A stretch of 43,207 nt of DNA, from positions 1-43,207 of the forward strand of contig MESQ01000070.1 in the NCBI GenBank assembly GCA_001771065.1. Direction: 5' to 3'. Source of the stretch: Burkholderiales bacterium RIFOXYD12_FULL_59_19. Its GTDB lineage: Bacteria > Pseudomonadota > Gammaproteobacteria > Burkholderiales > Burkholderiaceae_C. Positions 33,940 to 42,945 of the stretch are shown here, one piece after another. The notes under the pieces were generated by a model. That model had not been told where the DNA came from. It made no database searches and saw only the letters and a program-made list of their open reading frames with translations. Positions within the stretch are counted from its first letter, which is position 1, and each line of letters starts with the position of its first letter. The translations under genes were made by a program, and so were the position numbers.

Positions 33940-34674
33940 TCAGGTCACTGGCAAGGCAAATTCGGCGATCAAGGGCAAATGGTCAGACATACGCCACCAA
34001 ATGCGCCCCCGCGGCACCATCAAACCCAGCGGTTTGAGGCCACGGGCAAACACGTAATCGAGTTGCGCCAGAGGCAAACGCGACGGAAAAGTGGGCACGG
34101 ACTCGGCCCAGGCGTGCAAGCCTGTTTGCGCCAGTGCCAGCTGTACCGTGGTACCCCAATCATTGAAGTCGCCCGCCACCAACAAGGGTGCCGATGCAGG
34201 AATTTCACGCTGGATATACCTTTGCAGCTGCGCCACCTGGCGCGCCCGGCTGGCCTTGACCAGCCCCAGGTGCACCACCAGCACGTGCACCATTTGCCCA
34301 TGGACATCAAGCGACACATGCAAAAACCCGCGCTGCTCCAGACGGTGGTCCGACATATCTTCGTGCTGATGGCCCAGCACCGGCCAGCGTGACAGCAAGG
34401 CATTGCCATGCTCGCCATGACGTGTGATGGCGTTGGTGCGGTACACCGCCTCGTAGCCTTGCGGCGCCAAAAATTCAGCTTGTGCCAGCTCGGGCCAACG
34501 TGGAAAACGTTTCGCCTCCAGCCGGTTGCTGTGCCGTACCTCCTGCAGGCACACCACGTCGGCATCGAGCGACTCGACCGCCAGGCCCAAATTGTGGATT
34601 TCCAGGCGACGCGCCGGCCCCAGGCCTTGCACGCCTTTGTGGATGTTATAGGTAGCGACCCGGATGATGTTCAT
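33940..34674 (-). CDS. Endonuclease/exonuclease/phosphatase family hydrolase (YbhP-like)
   Basis: A 244-residue metal-dependent hydrolase of the DNase I/EEP fold. Motifs: RVATYNIHKGVQG, CLQEV (metal-binding Glu), LVVHLGL, VAGDFNDW and the final SDHLPLIAEF with the catalytic Asp-His. Substrates in this fold include nucleic acids, inositol phosphates and phospholipids; pairing with clsB suggests a lipid or phosphodiester role, but this is unproven. The ATG at 34674 overlaps the nudB stop by one base. An upstream extension in frame lies inside nudB and is rejected. Confidence 0.87.
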   Translation of the reverse strand: MNIIRVATYNIHKGVQGLGPARRLEIHNLGLAVESLDADVVCLQEVRHSNRLEAKRFPRWPELAQAEFLAPQGYEAVYRTNAITRHGEHGNALLSRWPVLGHQHEDMSDHRLEQRGFLHVSLDVHGQMVHVLVVHLGLVKASRARQVAQLQRYIQREIPASAPLLVAGDFNDWGTTVQLALAQTGLHAWAESVPTFPSRLPLAQLDYVFARGLKPLGLMVPRGRIWWRMSDHLPLIAEFALPVT

Positions 34675-35159
34675 CAGCACCTTGAGTTTGCTGCAAAACG
34701 GGGCAACAACAAACAGGCCTCGGCATTGGACGGTGAAAAACAGATGGCTGCCGCTTCGCGCCAGGGCAGCCACTGGTAAGCGGTGTGCTCACGCGGGCTC
34801 AGGTGCACCGGGGTGCCTGCCGACACTTGTAAGCCAAACAAATGCTCGGTGTTGTGCGTCACCCCGTAAGCATAACGATGGCGCCAGCGGGGATAAATTT
34901 CATACACATTTTCAAGATCCCAGTCCTGCAACTGGCCCGCCAGCAGCGAACTCGGGCTGCAGTCGATGCCGGTTTCTTCCATCACCTCGCGACGCGCGGT
35001 TTCTACAAATGATTCTTCCAGACTGTCTTTGCTACCGGTGATGGATTGCCAGAAATCATCGGCATCGGCACGTTTGATCAACAGCACCTCAAGCGCCGGG
35101 GTGTGAATGACGACCAGGACCGACTGGGGGATTTTGAAGGTGTGAGAAGTTGCAGCCAC
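34674..35159 (-). CDS. nudB: NudB: dihydroneopterin triphosphate pyrophosphatase
   Basis: A 161-residue Nudix hydrolase that removes pyrophosphate from dihydroneopterin triphosphate in folate synthesis, directly after FolE. The Nudix box is GSKDSLEESFVETARREVMEETG, given here in two blocks: GSKDSLEE and AARREVMEETG-like spacing (T-A-R-R-E-V-M-E-E-T-G). The start is placed at GTG 35159 (MAATSHTFKIPQSVLVVIHTP), which gives the usual N-terminus. A longer ATG start at 35210 would translate the aspS terminator and is rejected. Position after aspS is conserved in Proteobacteria. Confidence 0.85.
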   Translation of the reverse strand: MAATSHTFKIPQSVLVVIHTPALEVLLIKRADADDFWQSITGSKDSLEESFVETARREVMEETGIDCSPSSLLAGQLQDWDLENVYEIYPRWRHRYAYGVTHNTEHLFGLQVSAGTPVHLSPREHTAYQWLPWREAAAICFSPSNAEACLLLPRFAANSRC

Positions 35160-35183
35160 GGAAAAACAATGATTCCAATTAAT

Positions 35184-35207
35184 AAGGGCGCCAAGTTGGC
35201 GCCCTTT
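35184..35207 (-). terminator. Terminator-like hairpin between aspS and nudB
   Basis: AAGGGCGCC (35184-35192) and GGCGCCCTT (35198-35206) form a 9-bp stem with loop AAGTT. On the minus strand it is followed by an AT-rich stretch (ATTAATT), and on the plus strand by TTTCATTTT. It should end or reduce transcription after aspS. Confidence 0.6.
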
Positions 35208-35236
35208 CATTTTGCATCAAACCGATATCAGCAAAC

Positions 35237-37039
35237 TTAACTCGCTTTCACCACCTCAGGCGTGCGCAGGCGAATGTGTAACTCGCGCAACTGCTTTTCG
35301 TCGACCGGGCTAGGGGCTTGCGTCAACAGACACTGGGCGCGCTGGGTTTTGGGGAAAGCGATCACGTCACGAATCGATTCGGCGCCTGTCATCAGCGTGA
35401 CAATACGGTCCAGGCCAAAGGCTAGGCCACCATGGGGCGGCGCGCCGTATTGCAGCGCATCGAGCAGGAAGCCAAACTTCTGCTGCGCTTCTTCGGATGA
35501 AATCTTGAGCGCATCAAACACCTTTTTCTGCACATCGGCACGGTGGATACGGACCGAACCACCCCCCATTTCCCAGCCGTTGAGAACCATGTCGTAGCCC
35601 TTGGAGATGCACTTCTCGGGTGCCGTCACCATGTAATCTTCATGGCCGTCCTTGGGCGCGGTGAACGGGTGGTGCACGGCCATCCAGCGGTCGGACTCTT
35701 CGTCGTGCTCGAACATCGGGAAGTCCACCACCCACAACGGTGCCCAGCGGTCTTCGAACAGGCCGTTTTTCTTGCCAAAGGCACTGTGACCAATCTTGAT
35801 ACGCAGCGCACCAATGGCGTCATTGACAATTTTTTCCTTGTCGGCACCAAAAAACAGCAGGTCACCATTCTTGGCACCGGTGCGTTTCAGGATTTCAGCG
35901 AGTGCCGCATCGTGCAGGTTTTTGACCACCGGACTTTGCAGACCTTCTCGCCCCTTGGTCACATCATTGACCTTGATCCAGGCCAGGCCCTTGGCACCGT
36001 AAATCTTGACGAATTCACCGTAGTTGTCAATTTCACCGCGGGTGATTTCGGCGCCACCCGGCACACACAGCGCCACCACGCGGCCACCCTTGGTGGTAGC
36101 AGGGGTGGAAAAAACCTTGAAATCCACATCGGCCATCACGTCGGTGAGTTCGGTGAATTCAAGCTTGACGCGCAAATCGGGCTTGTCCGAGCCATAACGG
36201 TGTGCCGCTTCCTGGTAGCTCATGACCGGGAACTCGCCCAGATCCACACCAAGCGTGTTCTGGAACACAGTCTTGATCATGCCCTGGAACATGCCCCGAA
36301 TGTCTTCTTCTTCCATGAACGAGGTTTCAATATCGATCTGGGTAAATTCAGGCTGCCGGTCAGCGCGCAGGTCTTCGTCGCGAAAGCATTTGGTGATCTG
36401 GTAGTAGCGGTCAAAACCTGCCACCATCAGCAACTGCTTGAACAACTGCGGGCTCTGTGGCAGCGCAAAAAAGTGGCCGTCATGGACCCGGCTGGGCACC
36501 AGGTAGTCACGCGCGCCTTCAGGCGTGCTCTTGGTCAGCATGGGTGTTTCAATGTCGACAAACCCATTGGCATCGAGGAACTTGCGCACCTCCATGGTCA
36601 CGCGGTAGCGCAGCATCAGGTTGTTTTGCATGTAAGGGCGACGCAGGTCCAGCACCCGGTGCGTCAGGCGCGTGGTTTCGCTGAGATTTTCTTCGTCCAA
36701 CTGAAACGGTGGCGTGACCGACGGATTGAGCACCTTGAGCTCGTGACACAACACTTCGATCTTGCCGCTTTTGAGGTTGGCGTTGACTGTGCCATCCGGG
36801 CGCGCCCGCACCAGCCCTTTGACTTGAATGCAAAACTCGTTGCGCAGGTCTTCGGCTACACCAAACATCTCGGCGCGGTCAGGGTCGCAAACCACCTGCA
36901 CATAACCTTCGCGGTCACGCACATCAACAAAAATCACACCGCCGTGGTCACGCCGACGGTTGACCCAACCACACAGGGTCACGGTTTGGCCCATCAGGGC
37001 CTCAGTGACCAATCCACAATAATGAGAGCGCATCGCCAT
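35237..37039 (-). CDS. aspS: Aspartyl-tRNA synthetase
   Basis: A 600-residue class II bacterial-type AspRS. The N-terminal OB-fold binds the anticodon ([26 protein letters not shown]). Class II motif 1, motif 2 ([21 protein letters not shown]) and motif 3 ([15 protein letters not shown]) are clear, and a GAD insertion domain lies between. Archaeal-type features are absent. The start at 37039 (MAMRSHYCG) is taken; the next Met at 37033 is also possible. Whether it is discriminating or also charges tRNA-Asn depends on gatCAB, which is not in the window. Confidence 0.95.
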   Translation of the reverse strand: MAMRSHYCGLVTEALMGQTVTLCGWVNRRRDHGGVIFVDVRDREGYVQVVCDPDRAEMFGVAEDLRNEFCIQVKGLVRARPDGTVNANLKSGKIEVLCHELKVLNPSVTPPFQLDEENLSETTRLTHRVLDLRRPYMQNNLMLRYRVTMEVRKFLDANGFVDIETPMLTKSTPEGARDYLVPSRVHDGHFFALPQSPQLFKQLLMVAGFDRYYQITKCFRDEDLRADRQPEFTQIDIETSFMEEEDIRGMFQGMIKTVFQNTLGVDLGEFPVMSYQEAAHRYGSDKPDLRVKLEFTELTDVMADVDFKVFSTPATTKGGRVVALCVPGGAEITRGEIDNYGEFVKIYGAKGLAWIKVNDVTKGREGLQSPVVKNLHDAALAEILKRTGAKNGDLLFFGADKEKIVNDAIGALRIKIGHSAFGKKNGLFEDRWAPLWVVDFPMFEHDEESDRWMAVHHPFTAPKDGHEDYMVTAPEKCISKGYDMVLNGWEMGGGSVRIHRADVQKKVFDALKISSEEAQQKFGFLLDALQYGAPPHGGLAFGLDRIVTLMTGAESIRDVIAFPKTQRAQCLLTQAPSPVDEKQLRELHIRLRTPEVVKAS

Positions 37040-37090
37040 AAAACTGCTTTCTAAAGCCACTTATCGGAAGTGGCAGGGTTTTCAAAAAAA

Positions 37091-37729
37091 TTATTGAGGT
37101 AAAACTGCCGGTGCTGCGGGTGCCACCGAACCCATCGAAATAACGTAGGTCAGCGCCTCATCCACACTCATACTGAGTTCAATCACATCGCTGCGCGGCA
37201 CCATCAGGAAAAAACCACTGGTGGGGTTGGGTGTGGTGGGCACATACACACTGACAAAATCCGGACCCAGGTGTTGGGCTACCTCACCCCCCGGCGCACC
37301 GGTCTGAAACGCAATGGTCCAGGCGCCCTGGCGCGGGTACTGCACCAGCAGTGCCGTGCGAAAGGCATTGCCATTGCTGGAAAACAGCGTGTCAGAAACT
37401 TTCTTGACGCTGGTGTAGATGGTCTTGAACACCGGAATCTTGGTCTGGATGCGGTGCCACTGCACCAGCCACCAGCGCCCCGCCACATTGGTCACCAGCG
37501 CGCCGGTGAGCAACAGGCCACCAAAGACCAGGATCACGCCGAGCCCTGGGATATGCTTGAAGTACTCCAGGGTCGCCGTCAAATTTTCTGGCAGCATGGC
37601 CTGTAACACGGTCAGCATGCCAACAAAAATGCCATCCAGCAAGTCCATCAACCACAACAGCACGGCAAAGGTAATGGCCGTGGGCAGCCAGACCAACAAC
37701 CCCGTCAACAGGTATTTTTTAAATGGCAC
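37091..37729 (-). CDS. DUF502 family membrane protein
   Basis: A 212-residue protein with two or three N-terminal hydrophobic helices (YLLTGLLVWLPTAITFAVLLWLM and GLGVILVFGGLLLTGALVTN) and the family motifs IPVFKTIYTSVKKVSDT, FVSVYVPTTPNPTSGFFLMVPRSDV and DEALTYVISMGSV. DUF502 proteins are widespread membrane proteins of unknown function. The start is taken as GTG 37729 because it begins directly before PFKKYLLTGLLVWLP, the usual N-terminus, with GAAAG upstream. It lies between fmdB (23 bases) and aspS (51 bases). Confidence 0.85.
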   Translation of the reverse strand: MPFKKYLLTGLLVWLPTAITFAVLLWLMDLLDGIFVGMLTVLQAMLPENLTATLEYFKHIPGLGVILVFGGLLLTGALVTNVAGRWWLVQWHRIQTKIPVFKTIYTSVKKVSDTLFSSNGNAFRTALLVQYPRQGAWTIAFQTGAPGGEVAQHLGPDFVSVYVPTTPNPTSGFFLMVPRSDVIELSMSVDEALTYVISMGSVAPAAPAVLPQ

Positions 37730-37752
37730 AAAAACTTTCGAGTGAATGAGAC

Positions 37753-38076
37753 TTAACTGTGGCAAGCACAACCGCCGCCGCAGGACCCCGTAGTTGGCGC
37801 AGCCTCTACTTTGGTTGCTGGGGCAGCGCTAGCAGGAGCGTCAGCTGCAGCGGGTGCAGCTGTCGCCGTTGCTGCAGCCGCCGACGCAGCGCCGCCGCCC
37901 TTGAAGTCAGTGGCGTACCAGCCCGAGCCTTTAAGCTGAAAACCTGCCGCTGTGAGTTGTTTGGCATAGCTGGCCTGGCCGCACGTGGGGCACACGGTCA
38001 GCACCGGATCGGACATTTTTTGCAATACGTCCTGGGCAAAGCCGCAGGCATTGCATTTGTAGGCATAAATTGGCAT
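37753..38076 (-). CDS. FmdB-type zinc-ribbon protein
   Basis: A 107-residue protein starting MPIYAYKCNACGF, the hallmark of FmdB/CxxC zinc ribbons; Cys pairs CNAC and CPTC bind the metal. A conserved LKGSGWYATDFK follows at about residue 50. The C-terminus is Ala/Pro-rich low complexity and ends in a cysteine-rich CGGGCACHS, which could be a second metal site. FmdB was first noted as a putative regulator; function here is unknown. It sits between a structured 326-base gap after ubiB and DUF502. Confidence 0.88.
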   Translation of the reverse strand: MPIYAYKCNACGFAQDVLQKMSDPVLTVCPTCGQASYAKQLTAAGFQLKGSGWYATDFKGGGAASAAAATATAAPAAADAPASAAPATKVEAAPTTGSCGGGCACHS

Positions 38077-38195
38077 GGTAATCAGATCTGTGTGTGAGTC
38101 GCAAAGCCTATCATTATAAAGTCGCGCCTTAGCACCCCGCGCCACAGGGGTGCGATTCAAACTGATGTGCGGTTGAACTACCTTGAGGCATCGTG

Positions 38196-38309
38196 ATTGG
38201 GTCATGTGACCGGGCTTTGGAGCGACAGGCGCGCGCAGAACGCGTGCTGCGTACATTTCGGCACCATCGCGCGTGATTTCGCTCCAAAACCGCATGCGCA
38301 TGACCCTAT
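38196..38309. other. Nested inverted repeats in the ubiB-fmdB gap, possible structured RNA
   Basis: The 326-base gap from 38077 to 38402 holds no gene. Within it three nested complementary pairs enclose about 115 bases: GGGTCATG (38199-38206) with CATGACCC (38299-38306), TTTGGAGCGA (38216-38225) with TCGCTCCAAA (38279-38288), and GC-only blocks GCGCGCG (38229-) with CGCGCG (38268-). This would give a long stacked stem on either strand. It may be an RNA, a repeat element or a decayed transposon end. No T-run or open frame fits. Confidence 0.5.
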
Positions 38310-38402
38310 CGCCGTGCCGTGCGTGTAAGCCATCTGTTAACGCCTCGGAATCCGCCGCCAGCCCAACACTTTGAATCGCACCCGCGCTACAGGTACTTCC
38401 GA

Positions 38403-39971
38403 CTAAAAAACCCGCACGCGCACCAGGACTTGCATCACGATCAGGCCCAACACAAAGCCAACGCCGCCATACACAATGGCTTGCAGCAAACTATTGGTGC
38501 GCTTTTGCTCGGCCAACAGCGCCTGCAGTTCATGCACGTTGGTCTTGGCGTGTGACTGCTGCAAAAAATCGAACAACAGGCGCGGCAGCTCGGGCAGCAT
38601 TTTGGCGTAGCGCGGTGCTTCGTTGCGCAGCTCCTTCATCAATTTCTTCGGGCCAATTTGTTCCAGCATCCATTTTTCAAGAAATGGTTTGGCGGTGTGC
38701 CACAAGTCCAGATCAGGGTCCAGTTGGCGACCCAGGCCTTCAATGTTGAGCAGAGTTTTTTGCAGTAGCACCAACTGCGGCTGAATCTCGACGTGAAACC
38801 GGCGCGAGGTTTGAAACAGGCGCATCAGAATCATGCCCAGCGACAGCTCCTTGAGCGGCCGGTCAAAATAGGGCTCGCAGACAGCGCGCACCGCCGCTTC
38901 CAGTTCGTCCACACGGGTGGCGGCTGGCACCCAACCCGATTCGATGTGCAACTCGGCCACGCGTTTGTAGTCGCGGCGAAAAAATGCAATGAAGTTTTGC
39001 GCCAAGTATTCTTTATCGCCTTCAGTCAAGGTACCCACAATACCAAAGTCGAGCGAAATGTAACGACCAAAGGTGGCGGGTTCCAGACTGACCTGAATAT
39101 TGCCGGGGTGCATATCGGCATGAAAGAAGCCGTCGCGAAACACCTGGGTAAAAAAGATGGTAACCCCATCACGGGCCAACTTTGGAATGTCGACACCCGC
39201 CGCACGCAAACGCTCTACCTGGTTGATCGGCGCACCTTTCATGCGCTCCATCACAATTACCTCAGGCATGCAGTAATCCCAATACATTTCAGGGATCAGG
39301 ACCAGATCAAGGTCGGCCATGTTGCGCCGCAATTGCGCTGCGCTGGAGGCCTCGCGCACGAGGTCGAGTTCATCGTGCAGGTATTTGTCAAACTCAGCCA
39401 CAACCTCGCGTGGCTTGAGTCGTTTGCCGTCGTCCGACAAGCTTTCCACCCAGCCCGCCATCATGCGCAACAGCGCCAGGTCTTTGTTAATGACCGACAA
39501 CATACCGGGGCGCAACACCTTGACAGCCACTTCGCGCGCCAGGCCCTGCCTGTCCTTGAGCACGGCAAAATGGACCTGGGCAATGGAGGCACTGGCCACC
39601 GGCTGGCGCTCAAAAGACACAAAAATATCATCAACCGATTTTTTAAAAGCGCGTTCGATGATGCCAATAGCCACTTCGCTTGAAAACGGGGGCACTCGGT
39701 CTTGTAACAGCGCCAGTTCATCGGCAATATCCACCGGCAGCAAATCACGCCGTGTCGACAGGACCTGACCAAATTTAACAAAGATCGGCCCCAGACTCTC
39801 CAGAGTTTGACGAATACGCTGACCCCGAGGCGCGTCAAGTTTGCGACCCAGCGTCAGAATTCGTGTCAAACGCAACAACCAGGGCTTCTTGAAGCTGTTC
39901 AGGGCCAGCTCATCTAGGCCGTTGCGCAACATCACCCAAAGGATGAAGGCACCTCGGAAAATATTGGTCAT
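38403..39971 (-). CDS. ubiB: UbiB: ubiquinone biosynthesis atypical kinase
   Basis: A 522-residue ABC1/ADCK/UbiB protein-kinase-like protein required for ubiquinone synthesis. The family KxGQ motif is [14 protein letters not shown], an Ala-rich region is present as AEFDKYL-type, and catalytic elements read [17 protein letters not shown] and LDFGIVGTL. Two hydrophobic helices close the C-terminus ([25 protein letters not shown]), which anchor it in the inner membrane. The ATG overlaps the ubiJ stop by four bases (ATGA), so the two are coupled. Length is normal. Confidence 0.94.
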   Translation of the reverse strand: MTNIFRGAFILWVMLRNGLDELALNSFKKPWLLRLTRILTLGRKLDAPRGQRIRQTLESLGPIFVKFGQVLSTRRDLLPVDIADELALLQDRVPPFSSEVAIGIIERAFKKSVDDIFVSFERQPVASASIAQVHFAVLKDRQGLAREVAVKVLRPGMLSVINKDLALLRMMAGWVESLSDDGKRLKPREVVAEFDKYLHDELDLVREASSAAQLRRNMADLDLVLIPEMYWDYCMPEVIVMERMKGAPINQVERLRAAGVDIPKLARDGVTIFFTQVFRDGFFHADMHPGNIQVSLEPATFGRYISLDFGIVGTLTEGDKEYLAQNFIAFFRRDYKRVAELHIESGWVPAATRVDELEAAVRAVCEPYFDRPLKELSLGMILMRLFQTSRRFHVEIQPQLVLLQKTLLNIEGLGRQLDPDLDLWHTAKPFLEKWMLEQIGPKKLMKELRNEAPRYAKMLPELPRLLFDFLQQSHAKTNVHELQALLAEQKRTNSLLQAIVYGGVGFVLGLIVMQVLVRVRVF

Positions 39972-40519
39972 TTGGCCGACTTGCCCGGCGCGAACGCTGC
40001 TGCTTTGGCCAAAAACTCACGCAAGTTGGTGCTCATGGCCTGGGCCATCTGACTGAGCGTGTGCGCTGGCACGTCGCCAATGATGCGCGCCAGGTCTTCT
40101 TCCATATCCCATCGCACATGCTCTGTCAACCAGTTGACTTCGGCTGCCAGCTGCACATCGCCCTCGATGCGGACGGCGGGCTTTTCGCCCTTGAAGACCG
40201 CCTGCGCCAGCGCCAGCGGCGACTCATCGGTCACCGTCAACACCAAATCGGGCTTGGCCTCGGGAGCAGCCAGGTCGAGCAAGCCAGCTGGCGTGGCAAT
40301 GAGCTTGAAGTAAAAAGTACGCCATTGCACCAGCATGATGCTGTCTTTTTGGCGCGCCAGACGTGCCATGGCCTCACTCTCTTGCATCAACACATGGTTG
40401 AGCAGCAACACTATGCGGCGCTGTGCCTCATTAACGGCCCAGGCAGGCGGTGCGAGTTTGGGGAGTGGGAGTTTTTCTACAAAACTCTCCAAAAAAGAAA
40501 AAGGGGTCTGTGTTGCCAT
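39968..40519 (-). CDS. ubiJ: UbiJ: ubiquinone biosynthesis accessory factor
   Basis: A 183-residue protein with an SCP2-type lipid-binding domain (about residues 35-130) and a C-terminal helix. UbiJ binds ubiquinone precursors and assembles the Ubi complex with UbiK. Typical features are the early helix and the stretch [29 protein letters not shown]. The start at 40519 ([15 protein letters not shown]) gives the usual N-terminus. It follows a Tim44-like gene by 35 bases and overlaps ubiB, giving the conserved ubiE-ubiJ-ubiB order with one extra gene. Confidence 0.9.
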   Translation of the reverse strand: MATQTPFSFLESFVEKLPLPKLAPPAWAVNEAQRRIVLLLNHVLMQESEAMARLARQKDSIMLVQWRTFYFKLIATPAGLLDLAAPEAKPDLVLTVTDESPLALAQAVFKGEKPAVRIEGDVQLAAEVNWLTEHVRWDMEEDLARIIGDVPAHTLSQMAQAMSTNLREFLAKAAAFAPGKSAK

Positions 40520-40554
40520 AGACCCCATTATTCCCTGAAATGGGAAGCTTTTAT

Positions 40555-41532
40555 TTACTGAAGGGCTTGAACCCCGGCCACCAACCAGCCACTGCGGCCA
40601 CTTTTTGGCTTGATCATGTTCCAGACTTCCCGGAACGGGCTCGGCCCTGCCGAAGGCTCTTCGCGGATCATGCCGGTAAATTCGACACTAGCCATGTATT
40701 CGTCTCCCAGGTCTTCAATACCGAGCAAATGCGCCTCGATCATGACCACCTCAGTCTGGTTGCCCGGGCCACCCGTGTGCGCTTCGCGCTCAGCCAGTTG
40801 CGCCTGGATTTCCTTGAGCATGGTGTCCGTCATCATGACGCGCAGGGCCGGAATGTCAGATTTGTCCCAAGCCGCCTGCAGCGACACAAAATTGGCTTTT
40901 GCAGCCTTGAGGAAACCCTCGGAATCAAAACCTTCCGGAATGCCCCAAGTCTGCGAGCCAGACAAGCCGGAACCGATCATCGACCCCGATGCAGCAGGTG
41001 CAGCACTCCCCAGCGACGTGCTGTCAAAAGCTGCTGTATTGCGCTCCCAAGGCCGAGCCGAAGCATCGTTACCCACATTTTCCGGACGGTAACTGGCCGG
41101 CACGGGCGTTGCGCCGGCAGCACCAGCACCCTGGAACGCAAACGGCGAGGCAGCAGGCTGCGCACCCTGATTTTTACGTCGCATAAACCAGGTGACGGCG
41201 GCCATAACCACCATGGCCAGCAAGGCAAACATCAATATTTGCCCCATGGCCTCGCCCATACCCAGCGAACTGGCCAACCAGGCCAGACCCAGGCCAGCAG
41301 CCAAACCACCCAACATGGCACCCCAAGGCTTCTTGGGAGCCGCAGCAGCAGGGGTGGCGGCTGCAGGGGATTTGGTGGCAGCCGCCTGCGTTGGCGCGGG
41401 CGCTGCCTGGCGCTGCGTCACATTGCTTGACTGCTTGCCAAAGGACAGACCACCGCCAAAGCGCTTGGCTGCATCAGCATGGCCAGCTACCAAAACCAGA
41501 CACATTGTCACCACGGAAAGCCATCGTTTCAT
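40555..41532 (-). CDS. Tim44-like domain protein
   Basis: A 325-residue protein with a signal peptide or anchor (MKRWLSVVTMCLVLVAGHADA), an Ala/Pro-rich linker, two hydrophobic helices (PWGAMLGGLAAGLGLAWLAS and MGQILMFALLAMVVMAAVTWFM) and a C-terminal Tim44-like domain from about residue 205 (GFDSEGFLKAAKANFVSLQAAWDK). GGAGATGGT precedes the ATG. Related bacterial proteins are membrane-bound and of unclear role. Lying between ubiE and ubiJ suggests, but does not show, a link with ubiquinone or membrane assembly. Confidence 0.87.
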   Translation of the reverse strand: MKRWLSVVTMCLVLVAGHADAAKRFGGGLSFGKQSSNVTQRQAAPAPTQAAATKSPAAATPAAAAPKKPWGAMLGGLAAGLGLAWLASSLGMGEAMGQILMFALLAMVVMAAVTWFMRRKNQGAQPAASPFAFQGAGAAGATPVPASYRPENVGNDASARPWERNTAAFDSTSLGSAAPAASGSMIGSGLSGSQTWGIPEGFDSEGFLKAAKANFVSLQAAWDKSDIPALRVMMTDTMLKEIQAQLAEREAHTGGPGNQTEVVMIEAHLLGIEDLGDEYMASVEFTGMIREEPSAGPSPFREVWNMIKPKSGRSGWLVAGVQALQ

Positions 41533-41593
41533 ACCATCTCCAAAATTCTTGAACTCATAAAAAATAGTCAGTGCGTCTGGACGTTGATTGCCT

Positions 41594-42325
41594 TCAACAT
41601 TTGATCCCGACATGCAAGGCTACCAGACCACCCGTTAGATTGTGGTAATCGACATGGCCAAAGCCATTAGCTTTCATCAGGGATTTGAGCTCTTCCTGGC
41701 TGGGGTGCATGCGAATCGACTCGGCCAGATACTGGTAGCTGGAGGCGTCCCCAGCCACCCATTGACCCAGCTTGGGCAGCACCTTGAACGAATACCAGTC
41801 GTAAGCCTTTTCCAGCGGTTTGGCCACTTTGGAAAACTCCAGCACCAGCAACTTGCCACCGGGCTTGAGCACCCGGTTCATCTCAGCCAGCGCCACGTCC
41901 TTGTGGGTCATGTTGCGCAAGCCAAAAGCAACAGTAACAAGATTGAAATGATTGTCTGGAAACGGGAGTTTTTCTGCATCACACACCAGCGTAGGCAATA
42001 CCACACCGGCATTGATCAGGCGCTCACGCCCTGTGCGCAGCATGGCTTCATTGATGTCAGTATGTACCACCTGACCGCTTTTGCCCACCTTACCGGCAAA
42101 CGCCAAGGCCAGGTCACCCGTGCCGCCAGCAATGTCAAGCACCTTGTCACCCTCGTGCACATTGGCCACGGTGACCGTGTAGGCTTTCCAGATGCGATGC
42201 AGACCCATCGACATCAGGTCGTTCATAACATCGTATTTGGGGGCAACAGAGTCAAAAACGCCTTTGACATGGCTGGCCTTTTCAGCCTCTTCTACGCTTT
42301 TGAAACCGAAATGTGTGGTGCTCAT
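41594..42325 (-). CDS. ubiE: UbiE: ubiquinone/menaquinone methyltransferase
   Basis: A 243-residue SAM-dependent C-methyltransferase that methylates 2-polyprenyl-6-methoxy-benzoquinol. Conserved motifs are [40 protein letters not shown] (SAM-binding), [24 protein letters not shown] and [19 protein letters not shown]. It begins the ubiE-Tim44-ubiJ-ubiB order, 30 bases after a DUF971 gene. Menaquinone genes are not seen, so the ubiquinone role is the safer call. Confidence 0.95.
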   Translation of the reverse strand: MSTTHFGFKSVEEAEKASHVKGVFDSVAPKYDVMNDLMSMGLHRIWKAYTVTVANVHEGDKVLDIAGGTGDLALAFAGKVGKSGQVVHTDINEAMLRTGRERLINAGVVLPTLVCDAEKLPFPDNHFNLVTVAFGLRNMTHKDVALAEMNRVLKPGGKLLVLEFSKVAKPLEKAYDWYSFKVLPKLGQWVAGDASSYQYLAESIRMHPSQEELKSLMKANGFGHVDYHNLTGGLVALHVGIKC

Positions 42326-42355
42326 AATTGAATCGCAATGTGACTTGAAAACGCC

Positions 42356-42769
42356 TTAATGGCTAGCGCAACTGCTGCCTGCCTTCTCTGGCATGGGCGC
42401 ATCACGGTCCACCCCCGCAGCAATCAGGCGTGCGTTGTAGTCCGCCCACAACTGGTTCTGTTGGGAACCCAAAAAATACAAGTAGTCCCAGGAAAATATG
42501 CCCGTATCGTGCCCATCTGAAAATGACGGCTGAACAGCGTAATTGCCCACCGGTTCCAGGCCGCTGAGTGTCACGTCGCGCTTGCCGGTTTGCAGCACCT
42601 CTTGACCCGGCCCGTGGCCAGCCACCTCGGCCGAGGGCGAATACACCCGCATCAGCTCAAAAGGGATGCGGAACTTCGAACCGTCAGAAAAATCAATTTC
42701 GAGCACACGCGACTGGCTGTGCACCGTGATGTTTTGTGGCGCTGGAGCGCCGGCTTGCAAACCTGCCAT
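42356..42769 (-). CDS. DUF971 protein
   Basis: A 137-residue protein consisting of one DUF971 (gamma-butyrobetaine hydroxylase N-terminal-like) domain: ITVHSQSRVLEIDFSDG, FRIPFELMRVYSPSAEV, VGNYAVQPSFSDGHDTGIFSWDYLYFLG. The domain is an all-beta zinc-containing fold in eukaryotic enzymes, and alone in bacteria it is of unknown function. A conserved partner of ubiE in Burkholderiales, it probably begins the ubi operon. About 175 bases without a gene precede it. Confidence 0.88.
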   Translation of the reverse strand: MAGLQAGAPAPQNITVHSQSRVLEIDFSDGSKFRIPFELMRVYSPSAEVAGHGPGQEVLQTGKRDVTLSGLEPVGNYAVQPSFSDGHDTGIFSWDYLYFLGSQQNQLWADYNARLIAAGVDRDAPMPEKAGSSCASH

Positions 42770-42945
42770 GTTGATTACCCTTTACCAAGCCGCTCAAAGC
42801 GGACGTTTAAACGAATATGAAATTTTTTGACGCCGGTCTGCGAACTACCAGGATCTGCTGCGAAAGGTAACACGCTTCCTTAACGTACACAGCGCCGCCG
42901 TACAGAAAGCCCACTGTCTTTCATGGCATACGACACATTGCACCG

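Noticed and set aside
35160..35210. Upstream ATG start of nudB at 35210
   Set aside because: The extra codons are the terminator hairpin after aspS; the GTG at 35159 gives the normal NudB N-terminus.
35543..37054. 503-codon open frame on the plus strand across aspS
   Set aside because: It is the antisense shadow of a complete aspS with intact class II motifs and has no family similarity or ribosome-binding site.
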